Origin: Ashinkailepas kermadecensis
Lineage: Eukaryota; Arthropoda; Thecostraca; Neolepadidae
Direction: 5' to 3'
Assembly: GCA_034440615.1 (NCBI GenBank)
Contig: JAOTOM010004000.1
Location: 144,889-208,888, forward strand
Length of the DNA stretch: 64,000 bases
The notes beneath the pieces are model-generated. The model did not search any database, was not told where the DNA came from, and worked only from the letters and a program-made list of their open reading frames with translations. A program made the position numbers and the translations under genes. Below are positions 1-15,600 of this stretch, piece after piece; within the stretch, counting starts at the first letter, position 1, and the number at the start of each line of letters is the position of its first letter.

Positions 1-530
1 TAGGACAGTTGGCACGGACGACCAAATTTCCATGGATAATCTAAGCGAGCAGACGCATGAAACATACAACTTACAAGGCCAGGGACGTAAGATCGAGTGA
101 GATGTGGTCCGAAGCGGAACCGATGCTATCTCGGCAGCAATTAATAACACCCCAGAGTATTGGCAGATCATAAAGAGGACAAACTGAGGGCATGTGGCTC
201 CACCTCTATGGAGATGTTGCGCCTCTGCAGGACGTTCGAGTACACCCCTTGACCAGCTCAACGAATTTGTATGGGTACCCTAGTATTTTCGGGTATTTTC
301 GCAGCGACCCGGGCTACAATATTGCATGTTGGTTGAGTCACAGATGTCATACCCAAACTATTCTCGTTTTGGGTGATCTGCGATCACCCAAGTACGAGTA
401 GTACCCAAGTACCCAAGTGCGTCCAAGTAAGACGTGCGTAAGTACGTACAATCTTTTAGATTACGGACGACTTGTGCTTATGACGTTAGCATCTAAGCTG
501 GACGCGTAGGATCTCTTCCTGTACTTCGTC
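1..530. other. intergenic, nothing recognised
   Basis: Only a short run of AGTACCCAAGTACCCAAGTG repeats near 395-425. The same holds for 702-900 and 1620-1960. Confidence 0.6.
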
Positions 531-691
531 GGGGAGGAGTAGTCTATGGGTGAGTTGCCCGTCTCACAATCGAAAGATTGTGGGTTCAAGTCTCACCTGT
601 CCCTACTCTTCGCCCGCAGCCAATCGGAGTGAGAGATTGGCGACGCTACATGGCTCAACGGTCGATGTGTCGTACAACCAATAACCAAACT
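531..691 (+). mobile_element. tRNA-derived SINE, copy 1
   Basis: GGGGAGGAG...TCACAATCGAAAG...GGGTTCAAGTCTCACC head with polymerase III A and B boxes and an anticodon-loop-like CTCACAA (tRNA-Val-like). It is followed by a tail ending CGTACAACCAATAACC. An 11-base target duplication TGTACTTCGTC flanks it (520-530 and 692-702). This is the most diverged of the five copies. Confidence 0.85.
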
Positions 692-899
692 TGTACTTCG
701 TCAGTATTAGACAGAAATGGCACAACATTTCTCATTTGAAGTTCGCGAGACTGCGCGGCAAGCACATATTCTTCGATGACATTTCTGGTACATGTTATTA
801 GTGAATTTCTTGATTGTAGTGAGTTGCGTGTGAATACGGAATGTTTTCGCGGCGGACGCATACTATTACTTATATTCTGCGTGACGTCGTGTAGATCCC

Positions 900-1620
900 T
901 TGTACAGCGTCAAAAATCCCTCTGGGCCCCAAAATTCCAACATTCGTATTGGAAACTCCAAATAATTAGAGCGGTCCACAGAAAACTTACGCCGGGGTCA
1001 GAAAATTTGTACTCGGGCCCCACAAAATCACGTTGAGCCCCAGTTAAGCACAACGAACCCCGTGAACTCACCCCCCCCCAGATATCGCGCTCGGGACCCA
1101 AAATTCCAGTCGTGAGTCCCAAAAATTTGGATCGAGGCATGAGTCTCCTAAGAGTACCGAGTCTCGCAAAAAGCGGCAGTGCCTTAAAGCATGAGTTGCA
1201 TCCCTAAATAAACACACCGGGGATCTAAAAAATACACACGGGAGTCCCTCAAAGCACATCGGGGCCATAAGACCGCATGGGGGTCTGATAAAAACATGCT
1301 GAGGTTGCAAAAGACGACATGGTAAAAAAATATTCCTGCACCAAATAAACACATCGGCGTCTTCGAAAATCCGCCGGTGCTTCAAAAATATCGTGGGTAC
1401 ACAAAAAGCAACATAACCATAAAATGCAACGGGGTCTCAAAATGTGTCGGGCCCCTAACAAAAAGTATCTGGGCCGTATAAAATACATCCGCAGACGAAG
1501 AAAAACGCAACGACTCCAAAAAAGAACAGCAAACCCGGATCTCTGCTCGATAGCCAATCTGGTAGCATATTTAACCAAATACGTGAGCTGCATCAAAGCT
1601 GAGCGGGTATATCAAAGCGC
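900..1620 (-). repeat. degenerate ~20-base-phased repeat, copy 1
   Basis: Read on the - strand: a unique head (ATACCCGCTCAGCTTTGATG, then CCAGATTGGCTATCGAGC, at about 1610-1540) followed by ~650 bases of very diverged units spaced 18-22 bases. Each carries a T-run followed by GGG/CCC-CG. It matches, inverted, the region at 11530-13130. Open frames of 105-115 codons here reflect the phase of the repeat, not a recognised protein. Confidence 0.6.
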
Positions 1621-1961
1621 CGCAACATGGGTAGAAGGGAAATAATCATTGAATTGAACTGATCGAATTTGACGAGCGAACCCCCATACGAAGCATTATT
1701 TATTTACGTCAAATATGACACAGGACTATTATGTGACAGTAATTAGCAAAACGTAGGAGGCCTAGCAGAATCCGCAGAATCGCACGAAATGCGGCGAAGG
1801 CGCAAGGCACGGGCGTACACGTGCTCGAACATTGGCGTGGTAGCGGCCGGGCGTTATGAACTGGAATGCGTCAAGTTATAAAAAATGTACATTTCAAGTG
1901 ATTTGTGTACGTGAAATTTTAGCAGTGTGAGAGGACTTATCAAGGGACAAAATAAAAACCA

Positions 1962-2198
1962 TTGAACGGGGTGGAGGAGGGAGGGTTGAAATCCGGTGAC
2001 TCAGAAACGATGGTGGTAGATTTGACCCCTCCACAAGTCAGTGAAGTTGGTTACAAATTATTTTATTAAAAACAAAACAAAACCAATGGACCCCTTTGAA
2101 AAATTGGCAGTCAAAATCCGGGGACTTGGAAATAATTGGGGTAGGTGGGCCCCCTCCAAATCCGTTTGCGCCACCTGGCACAAATCCTAGGTACGCCA

Positions 2199-2200
<2 letters not shown>
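1962..2200 (-). mobile_element. CAGTGGCGTACCTAGG-family repeat, copy 1
   Basis: Read on the - strand from 2200: CAGTGGCGTACCTAGGATTT, then AACGGATTTGGAGG, and near the end GTTTCTGAGTCACCGGATTT. Shares this order with the copies at 9306 and 10942. Immediately followed by the (TA)n tract. Confidence 0.6.
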
Positions 2201-2540
<340 letters not shown>

Positions 2541-2689
2541 CATGGAGTCCGCTCCGCCAGAAGCACACTCGTCAGATGAGATGTCCAAGCATTCGTCGGC
2601 GGGTCCAAGGTAGTGTGTCATCAGCCAATTGCATTACTTCTAATTATTTGCATAAATAAATCAATAATTCAGTTCACATCGTGTGCAAT

Positions 2690-2939
2690 CAGGGGCGGAT
2701 GCAGATGGGGTGGGGGCACTGGGGATTGTGGCCCTCCCATGGGCAGGCTGCGCTTGTCCGGCCGGGAAAGGCGACCTTTCAGGGAGGCTCGAGTGCGCCA
2801 CCATCCAGTCAACGGGTTTTTCAGCCAAAGACCCCCAAAGGCGCCCCTCAACCCCCCCCACTCCCGCACAACATTTTTTCCGCCAATCTGAGAAAATTTG
2901 AATCATCAATCAATTTGATCATTTCTGGATCGACCCCTG
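2690..2939. mobile_element. 250-base non-autonomous TIR element (hAT-like)
   Basis: Ends CAGGGGCGGATGCAG and (complement) CAGGGGTCGATCCAG. Flanks TGTGCAAT / TGTCCAGT match 6 of 8. Interior resembles the 4550-4855 element (AAAGGCGCCCCTC, CCCATGGG). Confidence 0.7.
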
Positions 2940-3099
2940 TGTCCAGTCAGTGACCCATCGGCGCCCGTCAGCTGCCCCAGCACCTCTCAGTGTCCCTGGC
3001 ACTTGCCAGAGGTCCCGATAACCCTCAGAGCCTCTCGGCGTCAATCAGCATCACCGAGCACCAGTCAGCGGCCCTCAACACCCATCAGAGACGCGTCAG

Positions 3100-3460
3100 C
3101 GACCCTCAGCGCCTCCCAGAGTTCGTCAGCGGCCACAGTGGGCAGGTGTTATGGGAAGCACCGGGTGAGCCGATGACGTATGTCTGTGTGAGTGCCGCCG
3201 GTCGGGGAGGGGATGGGGCCGCAGCTGTATCGATCTGTCCGTCGGAGATGTCGGCGGCGGCGGCGGCGGCGCCGGCCGGGCGACTGTGTGCCGCGTGCAG
3301 TTGCCTCCAGCGAAGGTCGGTGGCGGTGTGTCTGTGTATCTGTGTATCTGCGGGCGTGCGACGCGTCCGGCCGATACTTGTGTACGGCTGTGCAGCGGTG
3401 GGTGTCGTGGTGTGCTGTGTGGATCTGCACTGGCGGCTCGCGCCGCTTGGTAAGTCATTT
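3100..3460 (+). other. CpG-rich block with a strong donor-like site
   Basis: GC- and CpG-dense sequence with a (GGC)n run near 3255, ending in CGCTTG|GTAAGTCATT at about 3450. It could be a promoter or untranslated first exon. No recognisable protein in any frame. Confidence 0.25.
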
Positions 3461-4061
3461 GTGGGCCGCAGGGCCGCAGGGGTGGAAGTTTCCAGACATT
3501 TTTGAGGGTGAGGGACTTGCTCCCCCAATATTGTTGGCGTCTAATGTGGAACCTGCGGCGTTGATCGGAAAGGACCGCATTAAAAATTTCCCTAGTCATT
3601 TGGGGAAAAATTCCATCCCTTGGTGGGGCGGGAGCAACATGGCCATGTTTTGTGATGAGAATAACCGGGAAGTCCTGTTCAAATTGGATAAACTATGTCA
3701 GATGTCATTTGGTACCTGCAGAGCTAGCAGAGCAGAGCTGCAGAGATGGAAAGTGATTGCTGCTGGTATAGGTTTTTTTTTGTGCGTGTAGAAACCCATC
3801 TCCTGATTACAGGATGCATGGACGCGTGCTTGTTCACTGCTGCTGTTTGGCCTGTGAAAAACACCACCACCAGTTGCGCTGATTCGGCATGTCTGTGTGT
3901 ATGTTGGGGAGGGGGGGCTGCACGCTCCTTGCACGGCCGTGCTGCAGGGTGGCACATGTGTTGTGCGATGTATGATGTGACGGGTCAGTTTATGATGACG
4001 TGGCGACGTCGGGCTGCAAACGACGTCCCGCAGATCGAATTAGGTCGTGGTTACGAATTGG

Positions 4062-4287
4062 CCCAGAATCAGGGACGGCGTCAGCAGATAAGCAGGGTGA
4101 ACAGAATATCGGGCCGGACAGAGGACCAGGAGTGGCGTCAGCAGGTGAACAGGGTGGACAGAATATCGGCCCTTGTGGAGGACCAGGGACAGCGTCAGCA
4201 GGTGAACAGAGTAGACAGAATATTGGTCCGGATGGAGGACCAAGGGCAGCGTCAGCAGGTGAGTATGGCGGACAGTATATTGGCCCG
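4062..4287 (+). repeat. 57-base minisatellite, four copies
   Basis: Units around GGTGAACAGGGTGGACAGAA and GAGGACCAGGGACAGCGTCA. 57 is divisible by three, so a frame of 19-residue repeats (QQVNRVDRI...EDQGQR) stays open. No flanking exon evidence. Confidence 0.85.
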
Positions 4288-4549
4288 GTCATGTAGGGGG
4301 CCCATTCAAAATTGTTGAAGCTTTGCTACGTGATAGACTTTAACTTAGCGCCTCCAACTTCACTCCCAAACATCCAACGAATACAGTACTTTATCGCTCA
4401 GAGATTACAACCAAACTATGGAAAAACGCGACAAGTTACCAAGATAACTATGTCAAGGAGAATCTTAAAATGATTGGCTCCGCACCACAATGTACGGAAC
4501 GTACCGGGAACAATTTTGCACGTTTGCGTGTATGATGCATAGCTGCTCT

Positions 4550-4855
4550 CAGGGGTAGATACAAGGAGGGGGGACTGGGGGTATGTGTCCCCCCATGGGA
4601 ACGTGGCATCCCTCCGGCCGAGAAAATGCGCCCTTCTGGAAAGGTTCGAGCGCACCTTCCCCCGTGATTTGTTTTTGCAGCCAGAGGCGCCTCTATGAGA
4701 GGAAAAGACACCCACTGTGAAGAAAAGGCACCCCTGCAGGCAGGGGAGAGTGTACCCCTCCCCTTTATTTTTTTCAACCAAAGGCGCCCCTCCGAAGGCA
4801 AGGTGGCGCCCCTCCGAACATGTGCCACTCATGACAAATCCTGGATCCACCCATG
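4550..4855. mobile_element. 306-base non-autonomous TIR element (hAT-like)
   Basis: Ends CAGGGGTAGATACAAGGA and (complement) CATGGGTGGATCCAGGA. Perfect 8-base duplication GCTGCTCT at 4542-4549 and 4856-4863. Interior rich in G and C runs with GGCGCCCCTCCGA repeats. Confidence 0.82.
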
Positions 4856-5085
4856 GCTGCTCTTAACTAATTCTTCATCTGATGTTTAATTCCACATAGG
4901 CTTTGAGCCTTGTCATTGATTTCAAGGGCCCCTATGACTTCACTTGTCTTCCTGCGCGGTTAGCCAGCACCCCGATAAGTGTTAAAACAACACCTTTACC
5001 GCATCACATTTAACTTAGCGCTACATAAGCGCAAGGTAAAAATCAAGATTTATTTGCATTCAAGCCATGTTGCACACCAAGCAAC

Positions 5086-7891
<2,806 letters not shown>

Positions 7892-7899
7892 CAAGCAAC

Positions 7900-9224
7900 T
7901 GGTCGTCGCAAACTCATCTCAGATATGTAGATTGCTCGGTGAGATTCACGTTTCGAGGTATATGTATTGTTTACGGTTTGACATGTATTATGATGAGACT
8001 GATTTGTGATACCAAGTGACGTAGAATGAGTTTTTTTTTGTGGGGGGGGGGGGGGGAAACATTTTTTTTGGGGGGGGGGCCGGATGGACCGGTGTGTGTG
8101 GGGGGGCTGTCCCCAGATAACACGTTAGACGAGCCTCTCCCCCACCGGAAGACGAGCTTAGTCCATCCCGTGCGCCGAAATCCCCCCCCCCCCCCATCAG
8201 TTGTTCAAGGCTTTTTATTTAGGTTCTCCACTGGCGATCTGCGCCAAGACAAACGAATATTTAAACATGAGCTTAAATAAGTCATGTACAGACTCAATAA
8301 GTCAGGTAAAATACGTGGCTATGAAACAGCTCGAACAGTGGCTCGAACGGTATTGACGATCTTCACAGTTTGGGACCAATCATCAGCTGACGCTACTTTG
8401 ATCGACATTTTGGCGCCGGCTTGTTTGAATGCTTTTGTCAGGTTCGCTCGGGTTGGAATACGATCAGGTTTAGGTTTACAAACATTCCGAGCAATATGCA
8501 ATGATATTGGATTCATAGCCATGGGAGAAGGCACGGTGTGGTAACAATGGGCGTGCGTTGGGCAAGGCAAGGTCATGCTATAAGGCTGCATTTGAATTGA
8601 TGGCAAAAAGTGGAAGTCTTAAGTCGGTAGGTACCAACACCTACCAACACGAGATTGTGAGAACCTGACCTGGTGTGATGTGATAGGCTTATTGTGACAT
8701 ATTTCAGGATATCAGTCGTGTTGCCATCACTTGGTTAGGTGATTTATGCCCAAATGGAATGGTACTAAAATTCTGGAACTCATGATTTGTGGAGTTGATA
8801 GGTAGGTGCCTAGGCACCTACAGGCTAGATCGCAGTGTGGCACTTTCGACGAGATATCGTCGGTGGTGCAGAGCGGGCGGCCAGCGGTGGAGTGGTGCAG
8901 GGACGGAAAGCTTGTACGGTTGAGCCGATAATTAGCTGATACTAAACACAGGACTTAAAAATATAAGGAAAAGCAAATGGAAAACATTGAAGAAAACGAC
9001 CAAACAAACAGTGTGCGCCACATTTGTCTCAACTGATAGCTGCTACATTTGTTTCCCGCGCAAAAAACCCCCTGTTGCCAAATTCTGTTCGATGCCCCAT
9101 GTAGGGACCCACACTTCCAATGAGGCTGGCGGTCGGCGCGGCAGCTGCTGTATTCTCGAGTTCAAGCGTTTCTTTTCCAGAATGCACGTGCAAGGCATTT
9201 CACGGGGACCTTCCATTCAGTATA
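7900..9224. other. intergenic with G-runs
   Basis: G14, G10 and C14 runs at 8041-8200 could form G-quadruplexes. No gene recognised in the rest. Confidence 0.5.
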
Positions 9225-9305
9225 TGGATACACACTGGCGGATCTAGCCCACCGGTTTGGGGGGGGCAACTTTCGGTTTTCGGCGTCAGCCCCCCTCCCC
9301 TCCCC

Positions 9306-9715
9306 CAGTGGCGTACCTAGGAATTGCATCAGGGGAGGGTTCGAACGGATTTGGTGGTGGTGGTTATTGGTTTTTACGACACGTCGACCGTTGAGTCATA
9401 TAGCGTCGCCAATCTCTCACGCCGATTGGTCGCGGGCGAAGAGTAGCGACAGGTGAGATTCGAACCCACAATCTTTCGATTGTGAGACGAGCATCTTACC
9501 CCTAGACCACTCGTCCCCTCGAACGGATTTGGAGGATGCCCATTCTCCCACTATTTTTAGTTAAAACCACCGGATTTCAACCACTATTTGGCAAAGGGGC
9601 ACATTTTTAAAATAACAATTAAAATTAAAATAAAATAAAAAGTAAAATAATAATTGACAACATAATTTCCTGTGTAGGGGCCCCAGCCTACCTCCACCGT
9701 TTCTATGTTACCGGA
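9306..9715 (+). mobile_element. CAGTGGCGTACCTAGG-family repeat, copy 2 (split by SINE)
   Basis: CAGTGGCGTACCTAGGAATT start, CGAACGGATTTGGAGG across the SINE, an AAAATAAAATAAAA interior, and CCGTTTCTATGTTACCGGAT near the end. Confidence 0.6.
9355..9518 (-). mobile_element. tRNA-derived SINE, copy 2
   Basis: Same family, reversed. It has a perfect 14-base target duplication TCGAACGGATTTGG at 9341-9354 and 9519-9532. Inserted into a CAGTGGCG-family element, which lies within a larger TIR element. Confidence 0.9.
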
Positions 9716-9790
9716 TTTTTGTTCTTGTTTACCAAAACGTTCACGTTCACGTTCAACGTCTTGTACCACGTCAACGTTCGTGCACGTGGA

Positions 9791-10094
9791 CACTGGCGGA
9801 TCCGATTTTGTCAACTCTTGCTGTAAGCAGAACTTGATCAGCATGGAACCCTCGATGTGTGTCAGAATCTACTATGCTACTATACTGGCTTCCAAACAAT
9901 TATATATAAAAAATCCTTTAAAATTGGAGATTCTTTCATCCAGACGCTATTTTTTAACCTCGGCAAAGGTTACTGCATTTTAATTTAGTTGACTTCTGTT
10001 GGTTTCGGGTGGCCAAGACACTATGGCCCCCCTTTTAAGCGCTTCGGGGGGGGGGGGGCATGGCCGGAATGGCCCCTCCCTGGATCCGCCAGTG
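9791..10094. mobile_element. 304-base MITE nested in the larger element
   Basis: Perfect 13-base inverted ends CACTGGCGGATCC / GGATCCGCCAGTG. About 280 bases match the right part of the host element (10494-10786), including CTCTTGCTGTAAGCAGAACT. Flanks match only 5 of 8. Confidence 0.7.
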
Positions 10095-10941
10095 CATGAG
10101 GGTATGTGTAATACTTGTCTCGTAGATACCTTAAACTGCAATAATACCCTTAAACTTTGATAGCCCGGTCCTACCACCCGAATCTCCCCTACATGCAAAC
10201 CCACCAGTTATCTCTTATTCAGGATATAAATACATACCTCCTCTTGCTATTCTTCTTGAAAAAAATCAGTCAATGTAGCCTGCCTCTTCATCTCAGCAAC
10301 TCCAACACCTATATGGCTATATGGCCTTGCCCCAACACCAACATACGAAACATGCTGCTCAACTGGGCTCAACTGGTCACTCGCACAAAACATCCTGTTC
10401 AAATTCCGCTTTCGAAATCTGGCTCACTGGGTCCGCTTGCCCGTTACTGGCTAAACAAACTTCATGAACCTATCTGACGAAGGAATAATGAAACTGCTGA
10501 TTTCGTCATCTCTTGCTGTAAGCAGAACTTCAACAGCATAGAACCCTCGATGTGTCAGAATCTACTATGCTACCATATTGTGCTTCCAAACAATTATAAC
10601 AAAATACCTTTAAAATTGGAGGTTATTTCACCCGGAACGCTATTTTTTAACCTCAGCAAAGGTTACTGCATTTTAATTTAGTTTACTTTTGTTGGTTTGG
10701 GGGGGGGGGCAAAAGACACTATGCCCCCCCCCCTTTGAAGCGCTTGGGGGGGCATGGCCGGAATGGCCCCCCTGGATCCGCCAGTGTGGATACACACTAT
10801 TTAGGGTTCAGTGGGAGACGGGGAAAATATAGCCAATAGAAGCCGATAGGAACGACTGTAAAATGGAAGAAGAATGCTTTCCCATTGGCCTAAATCTCAA
10901 GCATATATTTTCGTGATTTCATTGACTAAGTTACAAATAGT

Positions 10942-11150
10942 GGCGTAGGTAGGATTTCCGCTTGTGGGGGGGGGGGGGAGCTGATTTAGAGGGGCCCACC
11001 TATTCCCATTAAAAACTAACTGAATGTCCACTATTTTTCAAAAGGATCAATTTTATTTGTTAAATACAATAATTAGTGACCAACTTAGTTGTCCTGTGGA
11101 GGGGGCCCAATCTACCACCGTCGTTTCTGAGGTACCGGATTTCAAACCAA
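10942..11150 (+). mobile_element. CAGTGGCGTACCTAGG-family repeat, copy 3
   Basis: AGTGGCGTAGGTAGGATTT start, GGGGCCCACCTATTCCC, TTAGTGACCAACTTAGTTGT, and CGTTTCTGAGGTACCGGATT near the end, parallel to copies 1 and 2. Confidence 0.6.
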
Positions 11151-11529
11151 ACATCCCGTATTCTGTTCTAATATTTGTATTTTGGTATCCCTTGATACCA
11201 AAGGTTTACTCCACCCACACTGCTGAAATTACACGTGCCCAAATCACTTAGCGACGTAAAATTTTTCCAATTTCAAGCATTCCAGTTAATAAGGCCGGTC
11301 GCTAAAACGTGTACACCCGCCTTGCACGCCTTGCCTTGCTCGGCAAATTCGCCACACTTCGTACGATTCTCCGATTTCTGCTTGGCCTACGTTTTGCCAA
11401 TTGCTGACACATGACAATCTTGTGCCATATTTTACGTGTGGAATGCTTCGTATGTGGGTCCGATTGAAAAATTCGATCATTTCAATCCGATGATTAGTTC
11501 TCTTCTTCCCATATTTTCTGGTGGTTAAG

Positions 11530-13130
11530 AAATCCGGATACCCGCTGAGTTTTAATGCATCTCATCTATTTTGCTGAATATGCTCCCAGATTGGCTACCG
11601 AACCGAGGCCCTAGCTAGGTTTTTGTTGCTTTTTCGTACACGGACGGTATTTTTTAGGTATCGGCTCGGCTTGGAAGACTCCGATGTGTTTATTAGTGTA
11701 CGGTCTTTTTGTTCCTTTTCAAGACTATGTCGCTTTTTGAGGGCCCATCCTGTTTTTGAGACCCGTTGCGGTCTCATGGCCGCGGTATGCTCTGAGGGTT
11801 CAGTGATAAATTATTTGCAAAATTGGGTGAAATACTCGTATACTACTTACTGAACACTGAATCGAAATCCTTCCCAAAGGAGTATCGACATCATGCTTCT
11901 TGCTGCGTGTTTGTGAAGTCTTCAATCCTCTTTTCTAACTGTATTCCGTTTGCAAGTATCATGCTTATGCTCACCATAACGGATCCTGGATCGTGATATC
12001 GAACATCCTGTAGCGCAATTCCAGGTGAATGTATTACCCATGATGTGCTATGTTATACATTGGTGTTTGTATCGTTATCGTTGAAATCGGTGTCATCAGA
12101 TTAGCTACGTCTCAAAACACGCAAAACTGGAACAGTGATATGTACGCAATTGTTTCAAAGTTGGTCTTGCGCGACTTAACAAAGTTGTTGATAACATTAT
12201 TTCTACGGCGATTTAGACATCCTGCTGTACTCGTTTCAACATCTCACATCTAACGCGAAATCATTATTTTGATAATGCCCGTGTTGTTGTTATTTAGAGC
12301 TCTCGGCATGTTTATTTAGAGCTGCAGCACATGTTTTAAAACCCTGCCTCTTTTTGCGAGACTCTGTACGCCTTGGAAGGCCCGGTGCATTTTCGGTCTC
12401 CCGTTGCACTCTTAGGATCTCGCTATGTTTATTTGGAGCTCCTTACGCACAGTTGTGGGACTCCAGCACGACTTTGGGTCTCCGGTATAATTTCTCTGTT
12501 CCCCGGCGCGAGTTTTTGGACCTGCAGGCGCGTGGTTCTTGGGGGGGGGGACCCCGACGACAGTTTTCTAGGCTCGACGCAATTTTTGGGCGATTTCTTC
12601 TGGATTTTTTTTAAAGTCACAGTCCCGGCCTGATTCTTCGGGGCCCCGGCGCCTCATTTTTGTGTCCCGCCGCGATTTTTTCCAGCTCCTATTGGTTTTT
12701 GGGGGGAAGTTTGTTATTTTTTTAGGCATCTGCTGGTATGTTTGGGACTCAGGAGTGATTTTCCGTATTTTCGGGATCTCCTTGTTTTGGAAGGCCCCGG
12801 CTTGGCTTTTGTCGGGCATCGATTCGATTTTGGGGGCCACGCTCTGCCTGTTTGGGGTCATCGACACCAATTTTTGGACCCCCAGGGGAATTTTTGATGA
12901 CCCGAACCGAATTTTTGGGACTACCAACTGGAATTTGTGTCCCGAGTGCGATAATTGGCGGGCTCGGCGCGAGTTCGCGCGGCGCGAACTTCGCGCGGCG
13001 CGTTGTACTTAGCTGAGCTCCAGCGCGATTTCGGCTGGCCCTGGCGCAGTTTCGCGCCCGGTGCGAGTTTTGTGGTGCCTACTGTATTTATTTAGAGCCC
13101 CTGCGCGAACTATGGGGCTATGACGCCTTT
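11530..13130 (+). repeat. degenerate ~20-base-phased repeat, copy 2
   Basis: Head GGATACCCGCTGAGTTTTAA then CCCAGATTGGCTACCGAAC (11535-11605). A body of units such as TCCCCGGCGCGAGTTTTTGG follows at about 20-21-base spacing to about 13130. The stretch 11812-12290 is unrelated, probably an insertion. A perfect GC palindrome GTTCGCGCGGCGCGAAC occurs near 12973. Confidence 0.6.
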
Positions 13131-15600
13131 ATGCTAGTCAGGCTCATCGAACCATGTGCGGCTTCAAGGGAGGGGGGAAGCCATGCCCCCACTATTCATC
13201 CCGAACCAGAGGTCATCACATCGTCTGCCTCCCTCCCTTTGGAGATAAATATCTGAGCCAACATATGTGCAGTTGGCATTGTGAGCTCGTGTCCCGTATA
13301 ATTCTTCGTCATCATAACATTAAGATCAGACTATAGGCTTGCATCAGGTTCAGAGAGAAGTGAAAATAGAACCAGAGTAGCAAAATATCCTTCGCAAACA
13401 ATGACCAGAAAAAGCGACCTAAATCGCCTATTTGCTATTCAGTGAGTCAAAATGTACCTGTATGTCGAATGGAGCAGGGGTCCTTGGATTGGCCAGTAGC
13501 GTATCTAAATATTGGCCAGTAACGTATCTAAATATTGGCCAGTAACGTATCGAAATATTGGCCATCACATGGATTACTGGTTGAAATCAGATCCGATTGG
13601 ATAATTTGGCAGTTGGCAACAGCCAAATAACTGCTGTGCTATTGCCACGCGTGTGGAAATGGCAACCCCAAAGCTTGTGGATTTTTTCAGGCCAAGGTTC
13701 TGGACTTAATCTCGTACCTGGAATTACTTCGAGTCAGGTTAGGTGGAATATAGCAATAACTGGATTCTGGTAAACTGAAGTCGAGTAATCTTGATGGACT
13801 CCTACCTGTGATGCTAATATCCGGTTAAGGTTACCGTGATAGTTTCACTACAAATTATGTGACGCTTCATCGCTTGTCTTAGCTTCTGAGTTCTGAGTGG
13901 CGGCGGAATCAGGACAGCTTGACTGACCAGGGCCAGCATTCAGCCCCTGTCACTCTGAGCTTCACGATAATGTTACCGAGGAGGATTCTGCCCTCTCTGT
14001 TCAAAACATACTGTTGAAAATTGCACCGGTTCCGACGGTCACGAGATATGCGCTGTGAAATCGCTGGGCTACGATGCAACATTAGTGGTTGGGAACCTAG
14101 CCATAGCCTATGTGCGACGTTTTGCAACCTGCCACACTGCACCGGCAGGGGAGGATGTTGTGTTCCCCTGGCGTTTCGAAACGGAGCGAAAGCGGAACAA
14201 AAAAAAAACGAGCCTGCTGCTTACGTGATTGAATAATCCATCAATCGATCGTGATGGACATCGAATGAAACAAAAATACTTCCGGTTATTTGCTAGCCTC
14301 CCAGGTCAGTTCAACGGCGAAATTTGTATGCAACGGATGCTTGAACATGGAAATGTTAAGTTGAGTTGCAAGATTATACTCAACACCACAGTACATTTTC
14401 CACACATCAAACGTCTAACAAAGTGTCCTGCGTTGGTCCTCAACATTTTTCGTTTTTTATTTGTAAATTGTCGGGCTTCCAATCAAGAAGTGGTCAACCA
14501 CGGGATTTCGTAGCATGGCACTAAAAAAACAAATATGGCCGTATCCAGATTATCGGACGAATTCAAGGTTCAAAATGAATTAAAAGAAACTTCAGCCCAA
14601 ATTGGTTATCCGATATCAATTTAAGTCAATGAGCCCAAAGGTCAAAGGTCAATGGTTTAGATCAATGACCTCCGAAGGGTCAGCATATTGACGTAATGTT
14701 AATCACATACGTTAGCATATTGGTGTACTGTTCGATTACCCTATGCATGTACAACGGAGTAGCATACCACAGCAAATGCACACATGGCCAGGATGGAATG
14801 TGTGTCCTGATTCCTGGTCATGGTGCGGGATAGGCGACACATGTGCCTGATAGGTTCGAAGACTATGTTTTTACTCCCTACTTTGTGTCATGGCATACTA
14901 TTCACAAAGATACATGCTTTATATCATTTGTTCATAACCTGCATTTGAGACATAAGACTCAAATGACTCATTGTAATTTGAATGATTGACTCATGATTCA
15001 ACTCATTTAAAAAAGAAAGAAAGATGTGATTCAACTCACGACTCAAAATATATTTTGGGGAAAAGAATCGATTCAACTCGCGACTCATCCAAAAGCGATT
15101 GATTCATGAGTCGATTCTCGATTCAACTCGAGTCGAGCACAAGTCTGGTGAAGTGTAATGCAGTGTAAATGGCATGATCAGGAGCATGATCAGGAGCTAA
15201 CATTTATGCTGAAGCATCGTTACGACGGAAGATATTTGCGACAACGCATGCACCTGACGATTTATGAATGTGGAAATATACGACGGTGTCTTTGGCCTTG
15301 AAGAATCTAGCCACTGAGCATTAGGCACTAAAAAGGACTACATTCTTTGTAGTTGGCAATGCTTGAAAGCAGAACAAATCCGGCAGAAAATATAGTTTCC
15401 CCTAAATCAGGAAGATGAGTTTCACTCTCGTACGTTTTCGAAACTTCTGTGTCTGTATACCCTATCTTTCAGGAGGTGCTACGTGTCCCTCCAATGGTCT
15501 TTATTTTAGCACGCCTTCGTAAAGAGTTGGTTATTCAAACACTGACTTTGTATTGTGCATTTTCGTATATTTCATTACTTCGCATTGAATCTATAACGTG
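13131..15600. other. intergenic, no gene recognised
   Basis: Contains three copies of a ~27-base unit TATTGGCCAGTAACGTATCT (13490-13565) and a cluster of GATTCAACTC/TGACTCA motifs (14940-15130). Nothing else supported. Confidence 0.5.

Larger units (their letters stand above)
9233..10786. mobile_element. 1.55-kb composite TIR element with nested insertions
   Basis: Left end CACTGGCGGATC, right end GATCCGCCAGTG, perfect 8-base duplication TGGATACA (9225-9232 and 10787-10794). Inside are a CAGTGGCG-family copy (from 9306) split by SINE copy 2, and a smaller related element at 9791-10094. Bases 10494-10786 duplicate most of that smaller element. Confidence 0.78.
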
